Origin: an uncultured Tolumonas sp. | GTDB taxonomy: Bacteria; Pseudomonadota; Gammaproteobacteria; Enterobacterales; Aeromonadaceae | Length of the DNA stretch: 64,000 nucleotides | NCBI RefSeq assembly: GCF_963678185.1 | Contig: NZ_OY782757.1 | Location: forward strand, 3,128,001 to 3,192,000 | Direction: 5' to 3' | Part shown: positions 30,943-41,200 of the stretch, one piece after another | Layout: every line of letters starts with the position of its first letter | Position numbering within the stretch: position 1 is the first letter of the stretch | Notes under the pieces: model-generated | Databases searched by the model: none | What the model was told of the DNA's origin: nothing | Seen by the model: only the letters and a program-made list of their open reading frames with translations | Made by a program: the position numbers and the translations under genes

Positions 30943-32202
30943 ATGAAAGAATTATTACCTGGTGGATACATGCAGCTGAAAGAGGGACTTGCAGTTTACT
31001 TAACTAAGCGCAGCAAGAATTATTATATTTACCTTAACTTGGGTGGCATTAAAAAACAGTGCAGTTTAGGTGTATGCACTATAGGTGAGGCGTTAGAACT
31101 TGCTTATGGATATTATGCAATTGCTAAAAATGGCACTGTATTAGAGAGTCCTAATAGAAGAAAAAACAAGATTTTGGATCTTGCTTCGTTGGTTATAGAA
31201 GAACTGAATAATAAGAATAGAAAAAAATCTATCCATGAAGATTATAAGCGACTTTTGGATGAAAAAGGGGTATTGGTTAGGAATTATGGAAGTTTTTTGA
31301 TTACACAATTTGGGGTGTTTGAAATAGAAGAGTATTTAAATAGTCCTGAATTATTTAAAAGCAAAACACAGCAAACTATGTATCGTACAGTTTTGAATCT
31401 AATTTTTAATGTTGCAGTTAAATATAAATACATCCGACAAGGTGATATACCAAAAATGCCTAGTGTTGATAGGGATATATCAACACGACGAGGTTTTTTC
31501 ACAGAAAGAAATTTAGACTTAATTGATTCTAAATTTGATGGCTTTATTGATGCCAGTAGAAAGGAAATCACAAAAGATAGACGCTTTTTATTGAAGCAGT
31601 TATTCAATTTTTTGATCTTTACTGGGATTCGCCCTGGAGAGGAAGTAGAAAATATTCGCTTTTCAGATATTGAGCTCCATGAAGCAAAATTTTATAGAGT
31701 TAAAATTACAGCCGGTAAAATACATGGTACCTATAATAACTTTAGATATGTACCTTTGCATCGAAATTCTGCGGAGTGCATAGCTGAAGTCATAGATTAT
31801 TTCTATCTAAAATATGGTATTTTGGATCATTTTCCTGCGGATATTCTTGATTGTGATCTTGAAAGTTGGAGTTCATTGAGAATTGATGAAATGGTGAATA
31901 CAAAGTTTTTTGATAACTTTGTATTTTGTCGTCCGGAAAAGCAGGAGTTGCCTGAACACGGGAAAACGTTCAATCAGTTGTGTGAGTTTGTTGGGATTGA
32001 CAAAAAAATACATGACCTTAGTTTATATTCTTGTCGTCATACTTATATAACTCAGGCGCTAGAAAGCGGAAAAGAAATTTATTTAATAGCTAAAGTCTGT
32101 GGAACATCAGTAGAGATGATACAGAAATATTACGATCATGCTGATGTTTTGCTTCGTTCAGATGAATTAATTGGGCATACATTTCCTGGGTATTTCTTAT
32201 AA
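30943..32202 (+). CDS. Tyrosine recombinase / integrase
   Basis: A 419-residue site-specific recombinase. The catalytic domain has Arg230 (FTGIRPGEE), R365-H366-T367 (YSCRHTYIT), His399 and the nucleophile at Tyr396 or Tyr397 (MIQKYYDHAD). The CGTS before it replaces the common LGH motif, as in several phage and island integrases. The N-terminal part (about 10-65) resembles an arm-binding domain and 75-175 a core-binding domain. It lies next to the tRNA-Leu 3' fragment, which it presumably uses as att. GGGG lies just before the ATG. Composition is visibly AT-rich, unlike the backbone. Confidence 0.93.
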   Translation: MKELLPGGYMQLKEGLAVYLTKRSKNYYIYLNLGGIKKQCSLGVCTIGEALELAYGYYAIAKNGTVLESPNRRKNKILDLASLVIEELNNKNRKKSIHEDYKRLLDEKGVLVRNYGSFLITQFGVFEIEEYLNSPELFKSKTQQTMYRTVLNLIFNVAVKYKYIRQGDIPKMPSVDRDISTRRGFFTERNLDLIDSKFDGFIDASRKEITKDRRFLLKQLFNFLIFTGIRPGEEVENIRFSDIELHEAKFYRVKITAGKIHGTYNNFRYVPLHRNSAECIAEVIDYFYLKYGILDHFPADILDCDLESWSSLRIDEMVNTKFFDNFVFCRPEKQELPEHGKTFNQLCEFVGIDKKIHDLSLYSCRHTYITQALESGKEIYLIAKVCGTSVEMIQKYYDHADVLLRSDELIGHTFPGYFL

Positions 32203-32620
32203 TGCGGAATTGAGTTTGTTTAAGTCCGCAAGCATAGCTTGCGAAGATTGCCATGTAACTGAGTCGTCTATATGACATTGCTTTTGTCATTTCTGGCACG
32301 CAAATGTAGAAGTTCTGAATATGCATGACATTATTGGCAAGCAAATAGATAAAAGATGGATATAGTTGACACAATAGTACTGTAATAACCATTCAAATCC
32401 GCACTATGGGTTTGCAAACCAATAAGCAAACAAAACTGTCCGCAGTAAGGGAGTGCAAAGCAAAAAATATGAAATTTTGTTTGCTCTTTGTCTTTGCAAA
32501 CAAAAATACTTTTGCAGTACTAACAAGCAAAAATATTAATTAAATTTATTTCTTGCATTGGTAGTTAGTAAATAACACTGGTAATATATACATATAATAA
32601 AAATAATAATGAGACTACAT
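32203..32620. other. Intergenic region with repeated 10-bp motif
   Basis: About 420 bases without a convincing gene. GCAAACAAAA occurs at 32426-32435 and 32496-32505 and inverted at 32475-32484, with near matches at 32411-32419 and 32452-32466. The last two full copies form a palindrome with an 11-base centre. This could be a binding array for an excisionase or for the regulator encoded just downstream. Confidence 0.5.
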
Positions 32621-32968
32621 ATGAAATCATACGAAAACTTTACGCACGATGATTTAATGTCTTTTTTAGACGAGCATTTGTTGATGGCACAAGACAAACG
32701 CTCAACTGATTTTAATCAATGTATTCCCAACTATAAAAAACTGGCTGAAATTTGGGGTTGTTCTGTTGGACATGCCAGAGCAATTATGGCGGAAGAAACT
32801 CAGCTTAAAAAACATCACTACCTACTTTTAGCCGTACATTCCGGCAATATTCAACCAATTTTGAAAACAAAGAAAAGTGATTTACATAATATTTTTGAAA
32901 ATGACGAAATGAAAATGGTGCTATGCACTACTTTTCTTGGTCAGCATTTGGTGACAAATCAGAATTAA
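32621..32968 (+). CDS. Hypothetical protein with possible helix-turn-helix
   Basis: A 115-residue product from ATG 32621; an ATG at 32609 would add four residues. I do not recognise the family. The stretch NYKKLAEIWGCSVGHARAIM (about residues 34-53) has the spacing of a helix-turn-helix. Its place between integrase and H-NS, downstream of repeated motifs, is compatible with a small mobile-element regulator, but this is inference. Confidence 0.6.
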   Translation: MKSYENFTHDDLMSFLDEHLLMAQDKRSTDFNQCIPNYKKLAEIWGCSVGHARAIMAEETQLKKHHYLLLAVHSGNIQPILKTKKSDLHNIFENDEMKMVLCTTFLGQHLVTNQN

Positions 32969-33070
32969 CTTGTGCTAACCAGTTTGTTTTATTTAAAACG
33001 ACAATATACAATCAAAGGGCTGGTTAATACAGCCATCCATTTAACAACTCTTCTTTGAAGGCAAACCTCC

Positions 33071-33469
33071 ATGTCAGATTTTTTACGTACTTTTTTAAAT
33101 GCTCGCAGCTTAAAGGCCATTACCCGCGAATTGACTTTGGAACAGCTGAACGAAGGTTTCGAAAAGTTAACTGCGATCGTTGAAGAACGCCGCGTACAGG
33201 AAGAGTCAGTACGTAAGAGCCAGGAAGCTCGTTTGCAGAAAATTGCTGAGTATAAAGAGCTGCTGAAATCTGAAGGTATTGACCTGGCTGATTTGGTTGG
33301 TGCAGTTCAAACTACCGAGAAAGCAACTAAGCGCGAACCGCGCCCAGCTAAGTATCAGTACACTGATGCGGAAGGCAATGTGCAGACTTGGACCGGCCAA
33401 GGTCGCCAACCAGTACCAATTCGCGAAGGCATTGTGGCGGGTAAAACACTGAACGATTTCCTTATCTAA
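33071..33469 (+). CDS. hns: H-NS family nucleoid-associated protein
   Basis: A 132-residue DNA-binding silencer of AT-rich DNA. The N-terminal two thirds form helices for oligomerisation (residues 1-75), followed by a linker and the C-terminal DNA-binding domain with YQYTDAEGNVQTWTGQGRQP, where QGR is the minor-groove-binding hook. The codon use looks more like the backbone than the AT-rich genes around it. Whether it is the main chromosomal H-NS or an island-borne copy cannot be decided from this window. Confidence 0.93.
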   Translation: MSDFLRTFLNARSLKAITRELTLEQLNEGFEKLTAIVEERRVQEESVRKSQEARLQKIAEYKELLKSEGIDLADLVGAVQTTEKATKREPRPAKYQYTDAEGNVQTWTGQGRQPVPIREGIVAGKTLNDFLI

Positions 33470-33481
33470 GTTAACGTAAAG

Positions 33482-33522
33482 ACATTGCATGTACTTAAAT
33501 AGTACATGCAATAATGTTTTTA
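33482..33522 (+). terminator. Terminator after hns
   Basis: ATTGCATGTACT pairs perfectly with AGTACATGCAAT around TAAAT, followed by AATGTTTTTA. It closes the hns transcript 13 bases after the stop. Confidence 0.75.
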
Positions 33523-33593
33523 TATTCTTTTAATTGTGCTAATTCAATTGAAAATCAACATTAAATCAATATCCAGTGAATAATGATTCGTAA

Positions 33594-34676
33594 CTTCAAA
33601 TTTGAAGTGCGACATAGCTTAACGATACTCACGGATATATTCCTCTGGGGTTTTAAATCCAAGTACTTTCCTTGGTCTCGTGTTTAATCTTCTGGCTATG
33701 TCGCTGCAATGCCGTTGACCTAACAACGCCATGCTTTGCTTTTTCGGGATGTATTGTCTGATCAGACCATTGGTGTTTTCGTTGGTCCCTCGTTCCCACG
33801 AATGATACGGTGTCGCAAAGTAAAAATCACAACCATGGCTGTTCTCTAACTGCTGATATTGGTTAAATTCAGTGCCGTTGTCTGCTGTGATGATTTTAAA
33901 GGGTAAGCCCGTTTCTTTGATCAACCAACCGACTCGTGTGTTCAGGCTTTCTGTTGTCCGATCATCCAGTTGCCCTATGAGGGTATAGCGGCTTTGTCTT
34001 TCGACCATCGTGACCAGGCAATGTTTACTGCCGTGTCCAATGAAAGTATCGATTTTCCAGTGTCCGAACTCTTTTCGTTCATTCACTAATTCGGGGCGTT
34101 CGCTGATATGCCGTTTGGCTGCTATTCGCCCTCGGCTGTCTTTACTTCGATAGCGTTTACGCCTGATTTTCGGCGATTGTCTCAGGTATTGCCAGAGATT
34201 GCCGCCCTGACTTTTATCAGTCCAAACATGCTGATAAATCGTTTCATGGCTCATCACCGGATAGCCGTTATAACGAAAATAGCCAACGATCTGTTCTGGA
34301 CTCCAATGCAATTTCAGTAAGGCATCAACCAGCAGAAAGTCCATGTGATCATACCGTTTGTTCCTTCGGGCTTTCTTTGTTCTTACCCTGACTTTTTGCT
34401 GGGCTCGCGCTGGTTGGTAACTATAAAGCTGGTCATAATTGCACCATCGGGAGTTTCGTTCCACTTCCCGGTAGACCGTACTTCGGTGACGACCTAAGGC
34501 TTTGGCGATGGATGCGACAGTCAGTCCTTGCTTTCTCAAGGCTGACAACATATACCTTTCATTCTCAGTGAGATGTGTGTATTTCATTGGCTTTTCACTT
34601 CTTGGCGGGAGTAAAAATCCTGAGTATCACATCTCGCTGTTTTGATGTTTAAAGTTGTCGCACTTCGTAATTGAAT
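33594..34676 (-). mobile_element. IS30-family insertion sequence
   Basis: About 1.08 kb containing one transposase gene on the minus strand. The ends share an imperfect inverted repeat of about 20 bases: TTCAAATTTGAAGTGCGACA at 33595-33614 and, in reverse complement, TTCAATTACGAAGTGCGACA at 34656-34675. A target duplication is not clear by eye. The element sits between hns and the AT-rich pilin region. Confidence 0.85.
33619..34587 (-). CDS. IS30-family transposase
   Basis: A 322-residue DDE transposase. The N-terminal HTH is MKYTHLTENERYMLSALRKQ with LGRHRSTVYREVERN. The catalytic core shows GHWKIDTFIGHG (first Asp), ADNGTEFNQY (second Asp) and SWERGTNENTNGLIRQYIPK (Glu), the IS30 signature. 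The frame is intact, so the element may be active. Confidence 0.95.
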   Translation of the reverse strand: MKYTHLTENERYMLSALRKQGLTVASIAKALGRHRSTVYREVERNSRWCNYDQLYSYQPARAQQKVRVRTKKARRNKRYDHMDFLLVDALLKLHWSPEQIVGYFRYNGYPVMSHETIYQHVWTDKSQGGNLWQYLRQSPKIRRKRYRSKDSRGRIAAKRHISERPELVNERKEFGHWKIDTFIGHGSKHCLVTMVERQSRYTLIGQLDDRTTESLNTRVGWLIKETGLPFKIITADNGTEFNQYQQLENSHGCDFYFATPYHSWERGTNENTNGLIRQYIPKKQSMALLGQRHCSDIARRLNTRPRKVLGFKTPEEYIREYR

Positions 34677-34745
34677 CCGCCATTTATAACAATAAAGAAC
34701 TTACTCCCTGAAATTCTGAAGAATCAACATATTATATGTGAAAAA

Positions 34746-35036
34746 CTAAAAAGTATGTTTTTCGAATCCTATAATGTTTGGTTCTTCTATTAATACGGTC
34801 GCACCATATTGGCTAAGTATATCTGATAAGATTGAAGAAATTTCAGGTGGTAAATAATATATTGATTCACTATCGTTGTGTTTGTAGTAGTAAGAAGTAT
34901 TTGTTGGTGAATGTTGATTATTCATATAAGCCAAAAATAAATCATCAGTAAATTTCATGCTTAATTTTAATTGAGTTTGATTCTCTGTGTTAAACGTAAT
35001 CATATGCCAAGGAATAACTGGTGCATTAAAATACAT
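34746..35036 (-). CDS. Hypothetical protein
   Basis: A 96-residue product. ATG 35036 is well supported by AGGAGAGA (35041-35048) four bases upstream. No family is recognised; it contains neither a signal peptide nor a membrane segment and is rich in Asn, Tyr and Ser. It lies downstream of fimT on the same strand, separated by about 80 bases, and is AT-rich like the pilin operon. Confidence 0.65.
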   Translation of the reverse strand: MYFNAPVIPWHMITFNTENQTQLKLSMKFTDDLFLAYMNNQHSPTNTSYYYKHNDSESIYYLPPEISSILSDILSQYGATVLIEEPNIIGFEKHTF

Positions 35037-35114
35037 TTTATCTCTCCTCAAGTTATTTAAACGAAAGCTCCAGTAAGTGAGATAAAGTAGTCTAGAGAAA
35101 AGGATTGGTTTGAA

Positions 35115-35660
35115 TCATTGACAATAATTGCCTGTAGGACAACCATAAACTCCAGCCTTACTATTATCGCAAATCTGAGCACTCCCAGCTAATGACAATA
35201 TGATCCTACGTGCAGAGCAACCGAAATCATTATTGTATAAAGTTAACGTTGCACCATTATTGCGCAACATTCCATCTTGCGTAAATCTATAATTTGTTTG
35301 TGATGCGTTGAGGATAATGCTGTTACTGATTGAACCACCTGTAAGCAGAATAACATCGGGATCCGCATTTCCAGTGTTGAGTACGCCATTTTGATCTTTG
35401 TCAACAAAGACTAATAAATGATTGTATCCAGTTGTGGTACAAGTATTTGATGTATTAGCATAACACACTACGACATCCTGGTTAAGAGCAATAGCTTGGC
35501 TTCTTGCAGAGTGAATAGAATTAAAAAAATTGTTCGACTCTTGTTCAACTGCATTGCTAACAATGAACTGTCTCATTGAAGGTAAACCGATCGTTAATAG
35601 TATGATTCCTATAGCAATCGTTATGAGTAATTCGAATAATGTAAAGCCTCGTTCTTGCAT
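35115..35660 (-). CDS. fimT: FimT/GspH-like minor pilin
   Basis: A type IV pilus minor pilin or pseudopilin. ATG 35660 gives a prepilin leader MQERG followed by FTLFELLITIAIGIILLTIG with Glu5. The 181-residue product has a GspH/FimT-type C-terminal domain with four cysteines near its end. It is divergent from pilE and shares a 178-base promoter region with it. PilD at 20.5 kb should process it. Confidence 0.88.
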   Translation of the reverse strand: MQERGFTLFELLITIAIGIILLTIGLPSMRQFIVSNAVEQESNNFFNSIHSARSQAIALNQDVVVCYANTSNTCTTTGYNHLLVFVDKDQNGVLNTGNADPDVILLTGGSISNSIILNASQTNYRFTQDGMLRNNGATLTLYNNDFGCSARRIILSLAGSAQICDNSKAGVYGCPTGNYCQ

Positions 35661-35838
35661 ATGGGTCAGCCACAATTATTTTTAATATGCCGTATTGTCA
35701 GTATGGCTCAGTATGAAAAAATTTATAAGATCCTAATCCATTTTTGTCACATAACACGGATAAATCGTCACTAAAAGCTTAAAAATTGGCTAAACTTAGC
35801 ATGTGACACCGAAAATAGAAGTTACTTTTGAGGGCATG

Positions 35839-36249
35839 ATGAAAACGACATCAGGGATTACTTTGATTGAGCTGATGATAGCTGTTGCTATCGTTGCAAT
35901 ACTTGCAGGAATTGCATTCCCTAGCTATATGCAATATGTAAGAACTAGCCATAGAACGGAAGCTACATCTTCACTTATTCGCATCAGTAATTTAGAGGAA
36001 AGCTATTATCTTGATAATAATCAATATGGTAGTTTAATGAATCTTGGTCTTACTGCAACATCATCAGCCATTTACACATCAGAAAATGGGTATTATTCAA
36101 TAACGATAGTTACTCCTACTACATCGACTTATACATTAACTGCTACTGCTCGTGGATCACAAGCGTCTGATAGTGATTGCACAGCATTTTCTTTAACCCA
36201 GAACGGGACTAAATCAAGCACTGGTACTGGTAGTAATTGCTGGAATTGA
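35839..36249 (+). CDS. pilE: PilE-like minor pilin
   Basis: A 136-residue type IV pilin-like protein. ATG 35839 is preceded by GAGGG at 35830-35834. The leader MKTTSG is followed by ITLIELMIAVAIVAILAGIAFPSYMQYV, with Ile at the mature +1 position rather than the usual Phe. The C-terminal domain has two cysteines (DSDC and SNCWN). It is the first gene of the pilE-V-W-X-Y1 operon. Confidence 0.88.
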   Translation: MKTTSGITLIELMIAVAIVAILAGIAFPSYMQYVRTSHRTEATSSLIRISNLEESYYLDNNQYGSLMNLGLTATSSAIYTSENGYYSITIVTPTTSTYTLTATARGSQASDSDCTAFSLTQNGTKSSTGTGSNCWN

Positions 36250-36263
36250 GCTAGGGGATGCTA

Positions 36264-36845
36264 ATGATGTGTAGTTGTATCAAATGTAAAGGATTTACTC
36301 TTATTGAGGTATTAATTGCAGCTACTATTCTAACTATTAGTCTTTTGGGATTAATTGTTCTGCAAGGTGTTTCTAAGTTTTCATCGTATGAGGCTAGGCA
36401 AAGAACGATAGCTATGTATGTAGCTACAGATCTTCAAGACCGATTGCGATTGAATAAAACAGCCTGGATTACTACGCAATTGGCTGGAAGCGGTTCAACG
36501 TTTTCTTCTACTGTATCCGGTTCTAGTTTAACCGTCCCAGATTGTGCACAAACTAGCGGTCTTATGTCGAACTGTTCTCAAGCTGATCTTGTCAATTTAG
36601 ATTTGTATAGTTTCCAAAATCAATTACAAGGAACTTCAACTGTTGGTACTAGTAATGCGATGATGGCGCCCACTGGTTGCATTCAAATGACTCGGATTGG
36701 TAGTGAAAATGCTGCGAATGTCACTATTACTGTCAGCTGGCAATCAAAAGAGGAATTGAATGGAACTCTCCAAAATGCAGGAAATACGTCCTGTGGCACT
36801 GGTGGAAGGTCACATCGTCAGTATGTTGTAAGGACCGTTTTATGA
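36264..36845 (+). CDS. pilV: PilV-like minor pilin
   Basis: A 193-residue minor pilin. ATG 36264 has AGGGG at 36253-36257. The leader contains three cysteines (MMCSCIKCKG), unusual for a prepilin leader, followed by FTLIEVLIAATILTISLLGLI, the PilV-type N-terminus. The start of the mature region and its position before pilW support the name. It overlaps pilW by 4 bases. Confidence 0.85.
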   Translation: MMCSCIKCKGFTLIEVLIAATILTISLLGLIVLQGVSKFSSYEARQRTIAMYVATDLQDRLRLNKTAWITTQLAGSGSTFSSTVSGSSLTVPDCAQTSGLMSNCSQADLVNLDLYSFQNQLQGTSTVGTSNAMMAPTGCIQMTRIGSENAANVTITVSWQSKEELNGTLQNAGNTSCGTGGRSHRQYVVRTVL

Positions 36846-37831
36846 AACATGTTTCTGGTTATACTTTAATAGAATGGATGATTTCAATCGTTATTGGTTT
36901 GTTTCTTATCAGTGGGTTGTTTTCTCTTTATGGTATATCAAAAGAAACAACTCATGCCTCTCTCGATAATGGTGAATTGCAAGAAAATGGACGAATTGGG
37001 ATGAATTTGATCCTTCGAGATCTTCATATGGCTGGTTTTTGGGGAGATTATACAGGTCTTCCACTTTCATTTGACTCAGGTGTTAGTCTAAGTACTGCTG
37101 CAAACAGTTTTAGTTCCAGTAGCGATTGCCTAGATACCCGTTCTATTGGTAGCTTTCCCAAATCATCAGGTAATATACGTTCGGTTTGGATTCAACATGT
37201 CAATGCTGCTGGAAGCAAGGGAACGGCTCTTTCGTGTATAACATTACCGTCAGGCGCCTCTTTATCAACTAATTCTGATATCGTTGACATAAAAAGAGCT
37301 CAAGGTAACCCCATCAGTGATGCTGCCGCTCTAGATGCAAATCATTTTTATATTGCATCAAATGTTCAAGCTTTGAATTTTTTCAAAGGCTCTGAAATTC
37401 GCCCAGACACAACAATCATGCCAAATCGCCAAGTCTGGGAATATATCCGGCATATTTATTACATTAGCATACAAAATTCCGTACCAGAATTACACCTGTT
37501 ATATCTGACAGATGCAATACAAGACACATCGATTGTTAGAGGCGTAGAAAAAATGCGAATCTTATTTGCTGTCGATAACACGCTTGAACCTGATGGTATC
37601 ATTGATGCGTACATCACACCTGAAAGTGTGACTCAAAAACAATGGGATGAAAGACGAGTACTTGGAGGGCGAATTTTCTTATTAGTTCGTTCTATTGAAC
37701 CGAGTAGTAATTACACTAATCCTAATACTTACAGGTTAGGGGATGTGTCTTATACGCCAGCAGATCACTACAAACGACTATTGCTTCAGTCCGCCGTTAT
37801 GTTCAATAACAACGGAGACTATACAGAATGA
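36842..37831 (+). CDS. pilW: PilW-like minor pilin
   Basis: A 329-residue minor pilin. The leader MKHVSG is followed by YTLIEWMISIVIGLFLISGL, with Glu5. DLHMAGFWG, the GMNLILRDLHMAGF block, is typical of PilW. The large C-terminal domain would form part of the priming complex at the pilus tip with PilV, PilX and PilY1. It overlaps both neighbours by 4 bases. Confidence 0.88.
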   Translation: MKHVSGYTLIEWMISIVIGLFLISGLFSLYGISKETTHASLDNGELQENGRIGMNLILRDLHMAGFWGDYTGLPLSFDSGVSLSTAANSFSSSSDCLDTRSIGSFPKSSGNIRSVWIQHVNAAGSKGTALSCITLPSGASLSTNSDIVDIKRAQGNPISDAAALDANHFYIASNVQALNFFKGSEIRPDTTIMPNRQVWEYIRHIYYISIQNSVPELHLLYLTDAIQDTSIVRGVEKMRILFAVDNTLEPDGIIDAYITPESVTQKQWDERRVLGGRIFLLVRSIEPSSNYTNPNTYRLGDVSYTPADHYKRLLLQSAVMFNNNGDYTE

Positions 37832-38271
37832 AATCGATAATCAATGAAAAAGGTATGGTCTTAGTGATCGCTTTAATTTTAATTCTTCCATTAACATTAA
37901 TTGCTGTATCGGTAATGCAATGGGCTCGTGAAGATTTGAAAATGATAGGTTCACTCACTGATCGAAATAATGCGGAACAAAATCTTATTGGGATTATGCA
38001 AGAAGTAATGGTTGTTAATAATCTTGCAACAAAGTTATCAACTATGTCTGCTTCAAGTAGCGTTACTACTGATTCAGGAAATGTTATTCCGTTAACACTT
38101 AGAGCTGAAACTTCATGTAAACGTAGATTTAGCGCTACAAGTGTATCATCCATAAAGAGCTGTCGTTATGTGGATGCGGACAACAATGATAATTTTGGAA
38201 AAGGTAATACTGGGCGAATTCAAATGACCCTAAACATAGAGCAGCCATTATTATCAACAAATGGTAATTAG
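37828..38271 (+). CDS. pilX: PilX-like minor pilin
   Basis: A 147-residue PilX-type protein. The N-terminus MKSIINEKGMVLVIALILILPLTLIAVS has the hydrophobic helix. Gly9 would be the cleavage site with Met at +1, but Glu5 is not present at its usual place, as is common for PilX and GspK-like proteins. It lies between pilW and pilY1, the conserved order. Confidence 0.85.
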   Translation: MKSIINEKGMVLVIALILILPLTLIAVSVMQWAREDLKMIGSLTDRNNAEQNLIGIMQEVMVVNNLATKLSTMSASSSVTTDSGNVIPLTLRAETSCKRRFSATSVSSIKSCRYVDADNNDNFGKGNTGRIQMTLNIEQPLLSTNGN

Positions 38272-38277
38272 GGAGAG

Positions 38278-41200
38278 ATGATGATGAAAACATTTATTAA
38301 AACTATTTTGATAGCATCATTCCTAAGCTTTTTGGTGCAATCGAATAGTGTTTTCGCTGATGATACAGAATTATATGTATTAGATGTGAGTGCTCAGGCT
38401 GGTGTACAGCCACGGGTTATGATTATTTTTGATAATTCTGGAAGTATGGATAGTTCAGTCGATGCTTCAATACCTTTTACTCCAACGACTACATATTCAA
38501 GAATATATTGGTCAACAGATGGGTCGGTGCCAAAATCTGGAGATTCAACTTATTTTTCTGTTAGTTCCAATTATAATAACTGCAATGCTGCTAAATCAGT
38601 ATTAGATACTTTAGGGCATTATGGTGGTAAATTTGGAATAATTCAAAAAAATGGGAAAAATTATAGTTGGGCCAATTTGAGTTTGACAGGTAGAAACAGC
38701 TCTGTAAATAACTATATAGATTGTCAAGACGATATTACAGCTAAAGATATGAATAACCCCGGATTGTCATCTGTTAGTGGATATCCACTCAGTGGGAGCC
38801 ATAACGCTATAAATACATCTTATGGTACAACAGGAACAGCTGCAAATTTTTCAAGTGCTTCACAGATTTATTTTTTCACTAGTGACTATGTTGATTGGTA
38901 TTACAATGGCCGAATTCAAACAAGCACAAGATTAAAAGTAGCCCAAGATACAATTGCTGACCTCGTTACATCAACACCATCCGTAGATTATGGTCTTGCA
39001 ACATTCAATATGAATAATAACAATAGCGATACACCGGGTGCTGATGATGGTGGTCGTATTGTATTCGCCTCTAAAAATGCTAATGACACGACAGATACAA
39101 CTGATACCAATGCTGGGTATAGGCAAGCGCTAATCAATACAGTTAACGGTCTGAAAGCTGAAACATGGACTCCGCTATCAGAAACTTTTTATGAAGTAGC
39201 CCATTATTGGCAAGGTGGCAGCGTTTGGAAAGGCAAATGGAATGGCAATCCAGCTTATGATCCAACGGCAATGCTGAGTGGTCTGACCCAATACAAAACC
39301 CCTTTTGACAGTTGTCATAACCATGGTTATGTTATTTTGATCACAGACGGTGAACCTACACATGATACTGCTGCAAATTCGCTAATTACTAGTGAATATA
39401 TTAATAGTACAAAACTCACTAGTGCAGAACTAGCTGATTGGGGTAAGTCCATGACTTACTATGAGGGGAATACAAAAAAAACCAGTTATTTACCTTCGCT
39501 AGCTGGATATTTGAAAAATAAAGATCAAAGTGCTTTGAGTGGAACACAAACAGTAACAACATACACTATCGGTTTTGGTAATGATGCCATGGCCAATGCT
39601 AAAGATCTCTTAACTGCAACCGCAACTCAAGGTGGTGGAAAATACTACGGTGCAGCTGATGCGTCCGCTTTAGGAGAGGCTCTTCGTAATATTCTTATTG
39701 ATATATTAGCTGGTCAATATTCTATGTTGGCGCCAACTACTGCTAGTAGCACCGTTGACCGTTCTCAATATTTAAATAATTTATACTATCCAATATTCAC
39801 TCCTGGTGAAGGTCCTAATTGGGTTGGTAACATAAAAAAACTAAAATATTCAGATACCAAAAAATACATCGTTGATAAAAATGATACGGCTGCAATTTCT
39901 AGTGAAGGAAAAATAATCACAACTGCAACAACATTTTGGTCCTCTGATATTGGTGATGGCGCATCTATTGATAAGGGTGGTGTTCAAAGTATGCTTGCAA
40001 ACAAAGCAAGCCGGACAGTTTATACCAATAATGGGTCTACTCTAGTCTCTTTAAATAGGACTAATCTAACATCTATAGCTGGATCTGATACACAATTAGT
40101 CACTGATTTAGACGTCACAGATACAACTCAAATTGATACGCAAATAAGTTGGATTTTAGGTAAAGACGTAGATGGTGCAACACCTACAAATAATAGAAAA
40201 ACGATAGTTTCGGATATGATGCACAGTAAACCAATAGTTATTAATTATGGGGTTCCTTCAGGCTCAAGCCAACCAGATCTTCGTATATTAGTTGGGACTA
40301 ATGCTGGTTTCCTTCATATGTTTAAAGATTTAGGTGATACTGTCGATGAATCATGGGCATTTATTCCATATCCATTACTCAAGAATCAAACAGCATTGCG
40401 TGATAACGATAGCTCTGTATCACACATGAACGGTCTTGATGGAACCCCAGTGAGTTATGTTTTAGATGGTAATAATGATGGATTAATTACAAGTAGTGGA
40501 AGTGGCGACAAAGCGTGGGTATTTGTGGGTCAACGGCAGGGAGGCAGAAGTTATTATTCGTTTGATGTCACAAATCCTAATTCGCCTACTATGAAGTGGG
40601 CTATTACAGGAGGAACAACTTCTGGCTTCGATCGTTTAGGCTATACATGGTCTACTCCTGTTGTAACCAAAATTCTAGGAGAAACAAATCCAATACTTAT
40701 TTTCTCCGGTGGTTATTCAGGTGCAGGTACAACTAATGTTGGAAATGCAATTTATTTTGTAGATGCTAACACTGGTGCATTGAAATTTAAGGTTTCTCCA
40801 GATACTTCATCATCTACAAACTTACAGAAAACTGACATGCTAAATATGATGCCTAGTGAAGTTACCGCTCTCGATAGTGATGGTGATGGCGTGACGGATA
40901 GATTGTATGCAACCGATACTGGCGGGAATGTATGGCGAATGGATATGGCGAGCAGTGATAAAACTAAATGGAGTATTTTTAAATTTGCTTCTTTGGGTAA
41001 TGGTGCTGTAACAAATCAAGATCGTCGTTTTTTTAATGCCCCAATAATCGTTCGGACTATTAATAAAAAAGTTACAAAAAATGAGGATTCAACTTATTCA
41101 TACGCAGAAATTCCTTTTGATGCCGTATTGTTAGGTAGTGGGGATCGTGAATATCCAGCTTCTGAAAAATTAGTAAATAACGCGTATTTTATGTTACGTG

